Assembly (NCBI RefSeq): GCF_022790535.1
Contig: NZ_LOHG01000006.1
Span: 1-38,582 of the forward strand
DNA length: 38,582 nucleotides
From: Pseudomonas maioricensis
Lineage (GTDB): Bacteria; Pseudomonadota; Gammaproteobacteria; Pseudomonadales; Pseudomonadaceae
Reading direction: 5' to 3'
A model generated the notes under the pieces. The model saw only the letters and a list, made by a program, of their open reading frames with translations, did not search any database and was not told where the DNA came from. Below, piece after piece: positions 17,496 to 25,733 of the stretch; the first letter of the stretch is position 1, and the number at the start of each line of letters is the position of its first letter. A program made the translations under genes and the position numbers.

Positions 17496-19211
17496 CTACC
17501 GGGGGGCGATATGCGCCACCATCAGTTGGACCGTTTCATTACCGCGAAACTCGTTGAGGTCGAGTTTATAGGCAAGTTCGACCCAACGAATATTAGGGTT
17601 TGGCCAGACATCGCGGTCGATGCCAAATGCGATTGCATCGAGCTTCACGCTGCCGCATTCACTCTTGAGCACCATCTTCAGATGCCGCTCGCCTACCACT
17701 CGCTGCTCCACTAGCTGGAAGACGCCGTGGAACAACGGTTCGGGAAAGTGCTGTCCCCAAGGGCCGGCATTGCGCAGCGCACGAGCCAGCTCCAGATGGA
17801 ACTCTTCGACGGCCAAAGCACCATCGGACAACAAACGGCCAGTCAGGTCTTCTTCCTGAAGCTGACGCCGGACCTCCTCGTCGAAGGCCGCGGCAAAAGC
17901 GGGAAAGTTCTCCTCAGGCAAGGACAAACCCGCCGCCATCGCATGGCCGCCAAATTTGCTGATCAACTCAGGATGATGTGCGGCCACAGCGTCCAGTGCA
18001 TCGCGGATGTGAAACCCGGGTACAGAACGAGCCGAGCCCTTGAGCATGCCCTCGCCAGCGCTGGCGAACGCAATCGTCGGCCGGTGATAACGCTCTTTCA
18101 TGCGCGATGCCAGAATGCCGATCACACCTTGGTGCCAGTCGGGTTCGAACAGGCACAGGCCGAAAGGCATGGACTCCAGTGGCAAGTCCTTGAGCTGGGC
18201 AAGCGCCTCACGCTGCATGCCCTGCTCGATGGTTTTGCGGTCCTGGTTCAGTTCATCCAGTTGCACGGCCATCTCACGGGCCAGGTTTTCGTCCTCGCAA
18301 AGCAGGCATTCGATCCCCAGACTCATATCATCCAGACGTCCCGCGGCATTCAGCCGTGGCCCAAGGATAAAGCCCAGGTCAGTGGAAGTAATACGCGTGT
18401 GATCGCGACGCGCCACTTCGAGAATTGCTTTCAGGCCGGGACGCGCACGCCCTGCGCGAATACGCATCAGGCCCTGATGCACCAGAATCCGGTTGTTGGT
18501 GTCCAGCGGCACGACGTCAGCCACACTGCCCAGCGCGACCAGATCCAGCAGTTCACCCAGGTTCGGCTGCGCACGCTGGTGAGTCTCGAACCAGCCGGTG
18601 TCTCGCAGGCGGGCACGCAAAGCCATCAAGACGTAAAAAATTACCCCGACCCCGGCCAGTGCCTTGCTGGGGAAGGTGCAGCCTGGCTGATTGGGATTGA
18701 CGATGGCATCTGCGGCTGGCAACTCATGACCGGGCAAGTGGTGATCAGTCACCAGCACTTGCAAACCCGCCGCTTTGGCGGCCGCTACGCCCTCCACACT
18801 GGAAATGCCGTTATCGACAGTCATCAACAACTGCGGGCTACGCTCCAGCGCTACGGCGACGATTTCCGGGGTCAGACCGTATCCATATTCGAAACGATTG
18901 GGCACGAGATAATCAACATGGGCAGCGCCCAACAATCTCAGGCCCAGCACGCCGACAGTACTGGCCGTTGCGCCGTCGGCATCGAAGTCACCAACGATGA
19001 GAATCCGTTGGCGTTCGTTCAGGGCGGTGACCAACAGATCAACCGCAGCATCGATTCCCTTGAGCTGCTGATAGGGGATCAACCGCGCAAGGCTTTTATC
19101 CAGCTCGGCTTCAGACAACACGCCCCGCGCGGCGTACAGCCGTGTTAGTAGCGGCGGCAAATCACCAAGAAAAGGCAGGGTTTGCGGCAGTAGACGAGGT
19201 TCGATGCGCAT
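17496..19211 (-). CDS. recJ: RecJ, single-stranded-DNA 5'-3' exonuclease
   Basis: Degrades single-stranded DNA from 5' ends in recombination (RecFOR path), mismatch repair and base-excision repair. The 571-aa length is close to E. coli RecJ (577). The DHH-family metal-binding motifs are intact: GDFDADG (74-80), VDNG near 132, and DHH (156-158), with the DHHA1/OB-fold region in the C-terminal half (KFGGHAMAAGLSL). The start ATG is at 19211. It is not tightly linked to its neighbours. Confidence 0.96.
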   Translation of the reverse strand: MRIEPRLLPQTLPFLGDLPPLLTRLYAARGVLSEAELDKSLARLIPYQQLKGIDAAVDLLVTALNERQRILIVGDFDADGATASTVGVLGLRLLGAAHVDYLVPNRFEYGYGLTPEIVAVALERSPQLLMTVDNGISSVEGVAAAKAAGLQVLVTDHHLPGHELPAADAIVNPNQPGCTFPSKALAGVGVIFYVLMALRARLRDTGWFETHQRAQPNLGELLDLVALGSVADVVPLDTNNRILVHQGLMRIRAGRARPGLKAILEVARRDHTRITSTDLGFILGPRLNAAGRLDDMSLGIECLLCEDENLAREMAVQLDELNQDRKTIEQGMQREALAQLKDLPLESMPFGLCLFEPDWHQGVIGILASRMKERYHRPTIAFASAGEGMLKGSARSVPGFHIRDALDAVAAHHPELISKFGGHAMAAGLSLPEENFPAFAAAFDEEVRRQLQEEDLTGRLLSDGALAVEEFHLELARALRNAGPWGQHFPEPLFHGVFQLVEQRVVGERHLKMVLKSECGSVKLDAIAFGIDRDVWPNPNIRWVELAYKLDLNEFRGNETVQLMVAHIAPR

Positions 19212-19274
19212 GCGGTTTTTTTGATTCCAACCAGACGTTAAATAACTGAGTAACTGAATTTAAATGCTTTTCTT

Positions 19275-19365
19275 CTGTAGGAACTCACGAGCACCGCGAG
19301 TCCGCGATGGCGGTCTGCCTGATAAACCGCTATCGCGGCCTCGCGGTGCTCGTGCGCGCCTACAG
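19275..19365 (+). repeat. 91-bp REPIN-like inverted repeat, copy 1
   Basis: Two 40-bp imperfect inverted arms (19275-19314 and 19326-19365) surround an 11-base loop, with ends CTGTAGG and CCTACAG. By eye it differs at about 8 of 91 positions from the element at 36517-36607 in the same orientation. It lies between the yaeQ-like stop and the recJ start. Confidence 0.85.
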
Positions 19366-19388
19366 GAGGCGTTGAGACCTGGACGACC

Positions 19389-19931
19389 TCAGCCGCGCTC
19401 GCCGGTGAGCCATTGCAACTGGACTTCATGCTGCCCCCGATCGTCAGTCACGAAGATCGTCCCTTCGCTGATCATCACATCCCATTTGATGACCCGTGGC
19501 ATATCCTTGGCCAGCACTTCCAGCACTTCTTGGGGAACGGCTGCAACGTTGACGTTCTTCAGGTTCTTGATGGCAGGAATGACCTTGCCTTCCCAGACCC
19601 GCAGGCTGCCGTATGCCAGCAGGCTGGTGCGTTCGGTACGGCGCGAACACCACGTCAATCGATCAGCGTCCGGCTGACCCACCTCGATCCAGTGCAGGAC
19701 GCGGTCATCCAGGCTTTTTTCCCACAGGGCCGGCTCGTCTACGTCCGACAAACCACGGCCAAACGAGAGTTGCTCGTTGTACCAAAAGGCGTAAGCCAGC
19801 AGGCGCACGGTCATGCGCTCTTCGGTTTCGGAGGGATGACGGGCAATGGTCTGTTTGACGTTCTCATAAACCCCGCGATCAAGATCGGTAAGGTTGAGTT
19901 CGAATTTGTAGGTCGTGGACGGCTGGGCCAT
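19389..19931 (-). CDS. YaeQ family protein
   Basis: A 180-aa YaeQ-family protein. YaeQ structures resemble PD-(D/E)XK nucleases, but the biochemical role is unsettled. It starts MAQPSTTYKFELNLTDLDRG, matching the family N-terminus, so the ATG at 19931 was chosen; the longer frame to 20033 adds 34 residues that do not look like the family. Conserved parts include ETEERMTVRLLAYAFWYNEQ and GLSDVDEPALWEKSLD. There is no strong ribosome site, only AGAAG about 10 bp upstream. It is upstream of recJ on the same strand with a REPIN-like element between. Confidence 0.88.
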   Translation of the reverse strand: MAQPSTTYKFELNLTDLDRGVYENVKQTIARHPSETEERMTVRLLAYAFWYNEQLSFGRGLSDVDEPALWEKSLDDRVLHWIEVGQPDADRLTWCSRRTERTSLLAYGSLRVWEGKVIPAIKNLKNVNVAAVPQEVLEVLAKDMPRVIKWDVMISEGTIFVTDDRGQHEVQLQWLTGERG

Positions 19932-20205
19932 GAACGGGCTTCTAGAGACGGGGAAAGGCGGCAAGTCTACCCGATGCCGCCTGATTGAACGACCCGCCCC
20001 GGCTGTTCGGCTGCAATGAGTGCAGAGTGCCAATGGTTCAAGTGGTTCGAAAGGTCAAAATACCCCAATAGGCTATCAGGCAAAGCCCGATATTCTCAGC
20101 GACGGCCTCTGAGCGATACTGCACGTCATGTCTGCGTCAGAACGTCTATCCTCTCGTTTGTCAGTTGACACCTACTCAGCCACTTCCCGGGGAAGACATC
20201 CGCGA

Positions 20206-21096
20206 ATGCAGATACGCAACTCGCCTCTCGCCCGACGGGTTCTGGTCGCCTGCCTCTCGGCGCTCAGCATGATGTGCCTCACAGGCACCAGCCATGCCAG
20301 GGACACCCTCATCTGGCTGCTACGTGATCTGCCCCCGTCGACTATCTTTTCCGGCCCGGATGAGGGGAAAGGCGCAATCGACAGGCTCATGCCGCTGCTC
20401 ATCGCCAGAATGCCGGAATATGACCACCAACTCATGCGCGTTAACCGGGCGCGTGGCACGCAAATGCTCAAAGACGGCATTTTCGCTTGCGATCCCACCT
20501 TACTCTGGACGCCAGAGCGGACTAAAGACATTGTTTATTCGATCCCTACGTATGCCGCATTCAGCAATGGCCTGATTATCCGCAAGCAGGATATGGCGCA
20601 ATTTTCACCCTTTGTGAAAGACAACATCGTTGACCTGAAGGCGCTGTTCAACAGCCATAGCGTCAAGATCGGGGTCGTTGCCGAGCGCAGCTATGGCCAG
20701 GTAATCGACGGAATTGTGGACACCGTAGCGGAAGATGAATTAAGCGTGCACTACGGCGGCGATGCAGTCGGTAGCCTGCTGCAAATGGAGCGGCTGGGCC
20801 GACTGCAAGGGTTGATCAGCTACTGGCCCGAGGCGCTCTATCAAGCCCGTCAACAAGGTATCCCCGAACAGGACCTGACGTTCTTGCCGGTAAAGGGCGT
20901 TCCCAAATATCAGTTCACCCATATTGGCTGCGCAAACACCCTGAAGGGACGTCAAGCCATGGAAATCATCAACCGTGAAATGCGCGTGCTGCGCGAAACG
21001 AAGCTGGTAGGCTTCTATGCCCAGTGGATTCCATCGCCCAAGCGGGAGGAATATCTGGAAGATGCCAGGACGTTTTTTGGGAAGCCCGGCAAGTAA
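20206..21096 (+). CDS. periplasmic solute-binding-like protein (TIGR02285-type)
   Basis: Conserved protein of unknown ligand resembling amino-acid-type (SBP_bac_3) periplasmic binding proteins. From the ATG at 20206 it is 296 aa with a clear signal peptide (about 1-31, cleavage after SHA before RDTL). The mature part begins IWLLRDLPPSTIFSG and includes RGTQMLKDGIFACDPTLL, and the C-terminal part holds EIINREMRVLRETKLVGFY, all typical of TIGR02285 from memory. GGGGAAG lies about 10 bp upstream; an alternative start at 20128 adds 26 residues before the signal peptide. There are no permease genes nearby, so it may act as a sensor accessory or orphan binding protein. Confidence 0.75.
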   Translation: MQIRNSPLARRVLVACLSALSMMCLTGTSHARDTLIWLLRDLPPSTIFSGPDEGKGAIDRLMPLLIARMPEYDHQLMRVNRARGTQMLKDGIFACDPTLLWTPERTKDIVYSIPTYAAFSNGLIIRKQDMAQFSPFVKDNIVDLKALFNSHSVKIGVVAERSYGQVIDGIVDTVAEDELSVHYGGDAVGSLLQMERLGRLQGLISYWPEALYQARQQGIPEQDLTFLPVKGVPKYQFTHIGCANTLKGRQAMEIINREMRVLRETKLVGFYAQWIPSPKREEYLEDARTFFGKPGK

Positions 21097-21111
21097 ATCA
21101 GGTTTCAGACG

Positions 21112-21141
21112 GGTTAAAAAAAGAAACCCCGAGCAGCGGGG
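21112..21141 (-). terminator. rho-independent terminator after the DUF3509 gene
   Basis: On the minus strand CCCCG-CTGCT-CGGGG is followed by TTTCTTTTTTT, a textbook intrinsic terminator, about 125 bp past the DUF3509 stop. A second hairpin, TGGTCC-ATTCG-GGACCA (21162-21178), lies between. A plus-strand role for the preceding gene is less likely because the T-run is on the minus strand. Confidence 0.85.
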
Positions 21142-21266
21142 AGACTACTCGGGGTAAACCGTGGTCCATTCGGGACCAGTACGAACAGGTTGAGCCACCG
21201 GAGCACAATGTCTCAACTTGTCGTAAATAGTCAGAGCGTTTATGGACCGTAAGGTTCCAGTGCACT

Positions 21267-21563
21267 TCAAACAAAACCCTGCGCCGGGATGAACGGACGA
21301 TCAAGGGCTGCATGGCGCATGGCTGCAATGACACACGGTTCGATTCGGCCTTCGGCAACCATCAGATCACGACGCAACCCGTCGACCACGTCAGTGAGCT
21401 GACGCTTGTCGCGTAAATGAGCGGCAGTGAATGTACGTTCAATCACCACTGCACCGGTTACATCCCTGATCGATACCAGTCGCTCACCCAGAATTCCAAC
21501 AGGCCCGAGAACAGCCTGGTAAGGCGCCAGCGCTTCGCTTAGCAGTAAGCTGATATTTTCCAT
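21267..21563 (-). CDS. DUF3509 domain protein
   Basis: Small protein (98 aa) of the Pseudomonas-enriched DUF3509 family, of unknown function. It opens MENISLLLSEALAPY and carries the recognisable block GAVVIERTF followed by LRDKRQLTDVVDGLRRDL. No signal peptide or membrane helix is seen, so it is probably cytoplasmic. The ATG at 21563 is preferred; a GTG four codons earlier (21575) is possible and neither has a strong ribosome site. It lies downstream of the truncated sensor gene on the same strand and is followed by a strong terminator, so the two may share a transcript. Confidence 0.8.
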   Translation of the reverse strand: MENISLLLSEALAPYQAVLGPVGILGERLVSIRDVTGAVVIERTFTAAHLRDKRQLTDVVDGLRRDLMVAEGRIEPCVIAAMRHAALDRPFIPAQGFV

Positions 21564-21761
21564 CTGGATCACCACTCAACAGTTTGAATGCAAAGGTGCT
21601 TATCAATGACCATCGCCCTCAGTGGAAAGTTCTCGATGGTTTGCAATGCGACTACCCGAGCATGCCTGTTGAATATGACAGAGAAAAAACTGCCGGGCTC
21701 AGGCGTCAGCGCTGAATGGCTCTGACGCAGCCGCGTTACCCCACAGCAAGGTCCCCGCGTT

Positions 21762-24113
21762 TCATGCAACTACATCGATGGCGTCAACCATGTCGAGCAA
21801 CGAGCGTGTCGAACCTAGCGCCTTCTCAAGGGCGCTGGAGGGGGTCTGCCCGTTGTGAAGGATGTGTTCAGTTTCAAGCTCCAGCAAGCCAATAATATCC
21901 GCCAGCTCCCGGTGTATTTCATGACCTGCGTTGGCCAGGAACGCGTTTTTTGCCTCACTCGCCCGAAGTGCCTGCTCCCTGACTTCACATAATTGCGTTT
22001 CAAGCTGCCTGCGTTCGCTGATATCGATCCAGCCACCCAACAGCCCCTGCACTTCGCCATCGGCGCGATAAAACGGTACGGTCCACTGCAAGGCATCAAT
22101 CTGCTTATCCATCAAACGCATGCTACGGTCAGCGAAAATAGGCTGCCGGGTTTCCAGCAACTTGATGTAGTCCCCATGTAGTTGCTCGGCAGTCTCGCGG
22201 GGTATCAGTTCCACATCAATCAGGCGTCGGCCGTTCATCTGTTCGAAGCTGATCCCCAGACTCTCTTCGTAACTGCGATTACAGGAGATCAACCGCCCTT
22301 TCAGGTCCCGGACATACACGGGGTTGGGTATTCCGTCGAACAACGCATGCTTGAACACCAACTGGTCGTTGAGTGCCTCTTCGGCCTTGAGACGTTGATT
22401 GACCTGAATCTTGAGACGACTGCTCCAGACCAGCGAAACCAGCACCAGTAACAGCGCGATACTGAAACCCCAGTAAATCCAGCCCGGAATCCGGCTCCAG
22501 AGGCTGGCCTGCGGAGCAGCAGCCGAAAGCCATTGGGTGCGGATGGCGCGCATTTCGGCAATCGGGAATTCCTCCAGAGCCTTGTTAAGGATATCGAGCA
22601 ATTCCGGATGAGACTTGACGACAGACATCCGGTCAGAGGACCACCAGCCTTCAACGCCACGGCCAACCTTCAATACGCCTCGCGGATCAAGATAAGCCCC
22701 CGCTTCATTCTGTATCGTCGCCACTGCAGCGCCGGACGCGACCAATTCCCGGGCTTCTTCATAGCTGGCCGTAGGGATCAGGTTTATGCGCGGGTACTCG
22801 CGCCTCAGGATGCCCTCCAGAGCATGCCTGGCAGGCAAGGCCAATGTTTTACCTGCCAACTCGCGCAGAGAATGCGGAGAGGAATCCCCGGCGCGCAATA
22901 CAAACACCCAACTGTTGCCGCCAAATGCATAGCTGAAGTCGAGCATCTCGCGACGCTCGGCATTCTCGGCGAGTGTCGTGTTCATCTGAGCGTGACCGCT
23001 GCGCATAAGGTTGAATGTCTGCTCGATGGTCGCAGTTTCTTCATGAACGAACTGCAGGCCGGTAATGCGTGATATCCGGGCCAATATGTCGATGTTAAGA
23101 CCTACCCACTGCCCATCGTTATCCTTATAGATATAGGGCGGGTGTTGTTGTGAAGCGATCGTGACAACCGGGTGCTTGCCAATCCAGCGTCTCTCATTGC
23201 GGTTAAGCGCCACTCGCTGGCCACCAGCGTCAGAGCCCAGGCCAAGGGTCCAACGCCCCAATATTTCACGCTTGGTCGCCGGGCTCAGGCTAGCCAGAGC
23301 GGCGTCAATCAGAGAGAGCAATTGCGGCTGGTTCGCGTGTACGGCGAAGGAAAAGCTGTCTTGCGGCAACAGACTGTCGTACTGGACCTGCAATCCCAGA
23401 TAAGGACGTAATGCCATATAAGAACGAGCAATAACGTCGTTACCGATAAAAGCGTCCGCGTCGCCATGGCTGACGGCCTCCATGGCACTGAACAGAGTCG
23501 GGGCGATAACGATTTCGCTTTGAGGGTAATCTGCCTGCACGGCAAGCAAATCCACATAACCGTCCAGCACCACCACCTTGTTGCCCTTGAGCCCCTCCAT
23601 TAGGCCCCGCCCGCCACTGCGACCGACAACTACCGAGCGATCGGCCACATAGCCCGCCGATAAACGCAGCTCGTTGAAAGTACGCTCGAAACCATTTGCG
23701 GTCGCAATGATATCGATCGTTCCGTCGCGCAAGGCGTTGATTGCCCCCTCGGGCCTGGGAAATCCACGAACCTGCATCCTGACATTCAGCTTGCTGCCGA
23801 TCAGACTCAGATAATCGGCACTGATGCCTTGATATCGGTTTCGATCGCTAGCGATATCGATCGGCTCATAGTCGACCGTCACCACGCCGACTCGCAACGC
23901 TGGGCGTTCATCAAGCCATTGGCGATCCGACTCAGACATAGCCAGTGGCTCCACCACCATGAACGGAGCACCAAGACTGAAAGACAGGCTTCGTTCGGCA
24001 TGGCTGGGCTGAGTGAACAGTACCGCCAGTAATAGTGACAGCACGCATAGCGCGCGTTTTCCGGGGGCGATGTTCTTGCCTTCGAAGGCGCCCCCTCTGT
24101 TTGCATTTTTCAC
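21762..24113 (-). CDS. EvgS/BvgS-like sensor, truncated inside the histidine-kinase domain
   Basis: A 783-aa protein laid out like the front half of an unorthodox sensor kinase. It has a signal peptide (to about residue 39, PSHA-ERS), two periplasmic SBP_bac_3 domains (about 70-285 and 310-540), a membrane helix (about 555-577, IYWGFSIALLLVLVSLVW) and a PAS domain (about 595-710). A partial HisKA segment follows, reading FLANAGHEIHRELADIIG where typical members read HEIRTPM. It stops at MVDAIDVVA, before any ATPase, receiver or Hpt domain; BvgS/EvgS relatives run to about 1200 aa. The DNA after the stop does not encode the missing domains in any frame that I can see. The start is GTG at 24113. 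It binds a ligand at best and is unlikely to be an active kinase. Confidence 0.82.
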   Translation of the reverse strand: MKNANRGGAFEGKNIAPGKRALCVLSLLLAVLFTQPSHAERSLSFSLGAPFMVVEPLAMSESDRQWLDERPALRVGVVTVDYEPIDIASDRNRYQGISADYLSLIGSKLNVRMQVRGFPRPEGAINALRDGTIDIIATANGFERTFNELRLSAGYVADRSVVVGRSGGRGLMEGLKGNKVVVLDGYVDLLAVQADYPQSEIVIAPTLFSAMEAVSHGDADAFIGNDVIARSYMALRPYLGLQVQYDSLLPQDSFSFAVHANQPQLLSLIDAALASLSPATKREILGRWTLGLGSDAGGQRVALNRNERRWIGKHPVVTIASQQHPPYIYKDNDGQWVGLNIDILARISRITGLQFVHEETATIEQTFNLMRSGHAQMNTTLAENAERREMLDFSYAFGGNSWVFVLRAGDSSPHSLRELAGKTLALPARHALEGILRREYPRINLIPTASYEEARELVASGAAVATIQNEAGAYLDPRGVLKVGRGVEGWWSSDRMSVVKSHPELLDILNKALEEFPIAEMRAIRTQWLSAAAPQASLWSRIPGWIYWGFSIALLLVLVSLVWSSRLKIQVNQRLKAEEALNDQLVFKHALFDGIPNPVYVRDLKGRLISCNRSYEESLGISFEQMNGRRLIDVELIPRETAEQLHGDYIKLLETRQPIFADRSMRLMDKQIDALQWTVPFYRADGEVQGLLGGWIDISERRQLETQLCEVREQALRASEAKNAFLANAGHEIHRELADIIGLLELETEHILHNGQTPSSALEKALGSTRSLLDMVDAIDVVA

Positions 24114-24171
24114 AGCGACTAACTCATCCGTAAGTGTCTAAAACTCCCGAAGTTTGGCATGCAGAAACGAG

Positions 24172-24195
24172 AAGGCCCGCTGGGGGGCGGGCCTT
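24172..24195 (-). terminator. hairpin terminator after thrC
   Basis: AAGGCCCGC (24172-24180) and GCGGGCCTT (24187-24195) form a perfect 9-bp stem with a 6-base loop, 23 bp past the thrC stop. On the minus strand it is followed by a T-rich CTCGTTTC stretch. It also separates thrC from the sensor gene start. Confidence 0.8.
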
Positions 24196-24217
24196 AAGTT
24201 GTTACACGGATATACCG

Positions 24218-25627
24218 TTAGAGCGGTTTACCCCGGTTGCCATGCTGGCTAACGAAGGCCTGTATGGCTTTCAGGTCATTAGGCAAAACGGTGCAGCGTT
24301 CGTCACGCTCGAACAAATCAGACAAATGTGCAGGTAGCTCTAGCGCTTTTCCTACACCCGCTTTCTCCACTGCCTCAGGGAATTTGACCGGATGCGCCGT
24401 GCCAAGGATCACCATCGGGGTATCCAGGCTCCGGCGACAGGCACGAGCGGCCTTTACACCGATCGCGGTATGCGGGTCCAGCACCTCGCCAGTCTTGGCA
24501 AAAACGTCGGCAATAGTCTCGCAAGTCTCTTGGTCACTGACAGCCAGGGAGTCAAACAGCTTGCGGGTTTCGGTCCAGCGGTCCTCGTCAACACTGAAAC
24601 CACCGCCCTGCTTGAAGCTATCCATCAGCCCCGCCAGAGTTGCACCGTTGCGGCCATGCATATCGAACAGCAAGCGTTCGAAGTTCGACGACACCATGAT
24701 GTCCATGGACGGCGACAAAGTGGCGTGCAGGGTCTCTTTGACATACTGATTACCGCTCATGAAGCGGTGCAGAATATCGTTGCGGTTAGTGGCGACGATC
24801 AATTGATTGATCGGCAAGCCCATATTGCGTGCCAGGTAACCAGCAAAAATGTCGCCGAAGTTACCGGTAGGCACCGAGAACGACACCGAGCGGGCCGGGC
24901 CACCCAACTGCAGCGAAGCGTGGAAGTAGTAAACGATCTGGGCCATGATCCGCGCCCAGTTGATCGAGTTGACAGCTACCAGGCGCGTGCCTTTCAGGAA
25001 ACTCTGATCAGCGAAGCTGTTCTTGACCATTTCCTGGCAGTCGTCGAAGTTGCCTTCCACAGCGATGTTATGAATGTTGTCGCCGAAGATAGTCGTCATC
25101 TGCCGACGCTGTACGTCCGATACCCGGTTGTGTGGGTGCAGGATGAAGATATCGACGTTATCGCATTTGCGGCAGCCTTCAATGGCCGCTGAACCGGTAT
25201 CACCCGAGGTCGCGCCAATAATCACCACCCGCTCGCCACGCTTGGCCAGCACGTAGTCCAGCAGACGACCGAGCAATTGCAGCGCGAAGTCCTTGAACGC
25301 GAGCGTCGGGCCGTGAAACAGCTCCAGAACCCACTCGTTACCGTTCAGTTGGCGCAGCGGTGCAACCGAGCTATGAGCGAATACGCCATAGGTCTCTTCA
25401 AGGATTTTTTTGAAATCCGCATCGGGAATGCTGCCGGTTACGAACGGGCGCATCACCCGGAAGGCCAGTTCGTGGTATGGCAGGCCTGCCCAGGAAGCAA
25501 TCTCCTCCTGGGTAAAGCGCGGCAGGTTTTCCGGCACGTACAAACCGCCGTCGCTGGCCAGACCAGTCAACAGCACATCTTCGAAATTCAGGGCCGGCGC
25601 CTGGCCGCGGGTACTGATGTAGCGCAT
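24218..25627 (-). CDS. thrC: threonine synthase
   Basis: Converts O-phosphohomoserine to threonine with pyridoxal phosphate, the last step of threonine synthesis. The 469-aa protein fits the gamma-proteobacterial ThrC length. The N-terminal MRYISTRGQAPALNFEDVLLTG is characteristic, and PLP-binding Lys112 lies in GPTLAFKDFALQ. ATSGDTGSAAIEG is the phosphate-binding region. It lies 106 bp downstream of hom, with which it forms the usual Pseudomonas hom-thrC unit; the gap contains repeats. A hairpin terminator follows. Confidence 0.97.
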   Translation of the reverse strand: MRYISTRGQAPALNFEDVLLTGLASDGGLYVPENLPRFTQEEIASWAGLPYHELAFRVMRPFVTGSIPDADFKKILEETYGVFAHSSVAPLRQLNGNEWVLELFHGPTLAFKDFALQLLGRLLDYVLAKRGERVVIIGATSGDTGSAAIEGCRKCDNVDIFILHPHNRVSDVQRRQMTTIFGDNIHNIAVEGNFDDCQEMVKNSFADQSFLKGTRLVAVNSINWARIMAQIVYYFHASLQLGGPARSVSFSVPTGNFGDIFAGYLARNMGLPINQLIVATNRNDILHRFMSGNQYVKETLHATLSPSMDIMVSSNFERLLFDMHGRNGATLAGLMDSFKQGGGFSVDEDRWTETRKLFDSLAVSDQETCETIADVFAKTGEVLDPHTAIGVKAARACRRSLDTPMVILGTAHPVKFPEAVEKAGVGKALELPAHLSDLFERDERCTVLPNDLKAIQAFVSQHGNRGKPL

Positions 25628-25632
25628 AAGAT

Positions 25633-25729
25633 TTCAAACCTTCGGTTTGAGCTTCAAGCTGCAAGCTGCAAGCTACAAGTCAAAAGCAGTACGCTTTCAC
25701 TTGCCGCTTGCAGCTTGTAGCTTGCCGCT
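25633..25729. repeat. AAGCTGCAAGCT-type repeats and hairpins between hom and thrC
   Basis: The hom-thrC gap contains a small hairpin TCAAACC-TTC-GGTTTGA (25634-25650), overlapping tandem GCTGCAA units (25657-25672), and an exact 12-bp inverted pair: GCAAGCTACAAG (25668-25679) with CTTGTAGCTTGC (25714-25725). Similar CTTGCAGCTTGTAGC repeats are scattered through Pseudomonas genomes (recalled, not searched). In an mRNA this would form a stable structure just before the thrC start. Confidence 0.75.
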
Positions 25730-25733
25730 GTGT

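Noticed and set aside
17727..19148. 473-codon open frame on the strand opposite recJ.
   Set aside because: It is a shadow of recJ caused by GC-rich codon use; the product resembles no family I know and lacks a ribosome site.
21127..21156. Longer alternative pairing ACCCCGAG with CTCGGGGT at the DUF3509 terminator.
   Set aside because: The compact CCCCG-CTGCT-CGGGG stem next to the T-run fits a terminator better. The alternative could act as an anti-terminator, but nothing else supports that.
21569..21769. 66-codon frame between the truncated sensor and DUF3509; the last 40 residues (FNRHARVVALQTIENFPLRA...) look protein-like.
   Set aside because: The only start is a TTG directly after an in-frame TAG with no ribosome site, and it does not resemble missing kinase domains. 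It could be a remnant, but I cannot support it as a gene.
24392..25192. 266-codon open frame opposite thrC.
   Set aside because: It is a shadow frame of thrC with no independent evidence.
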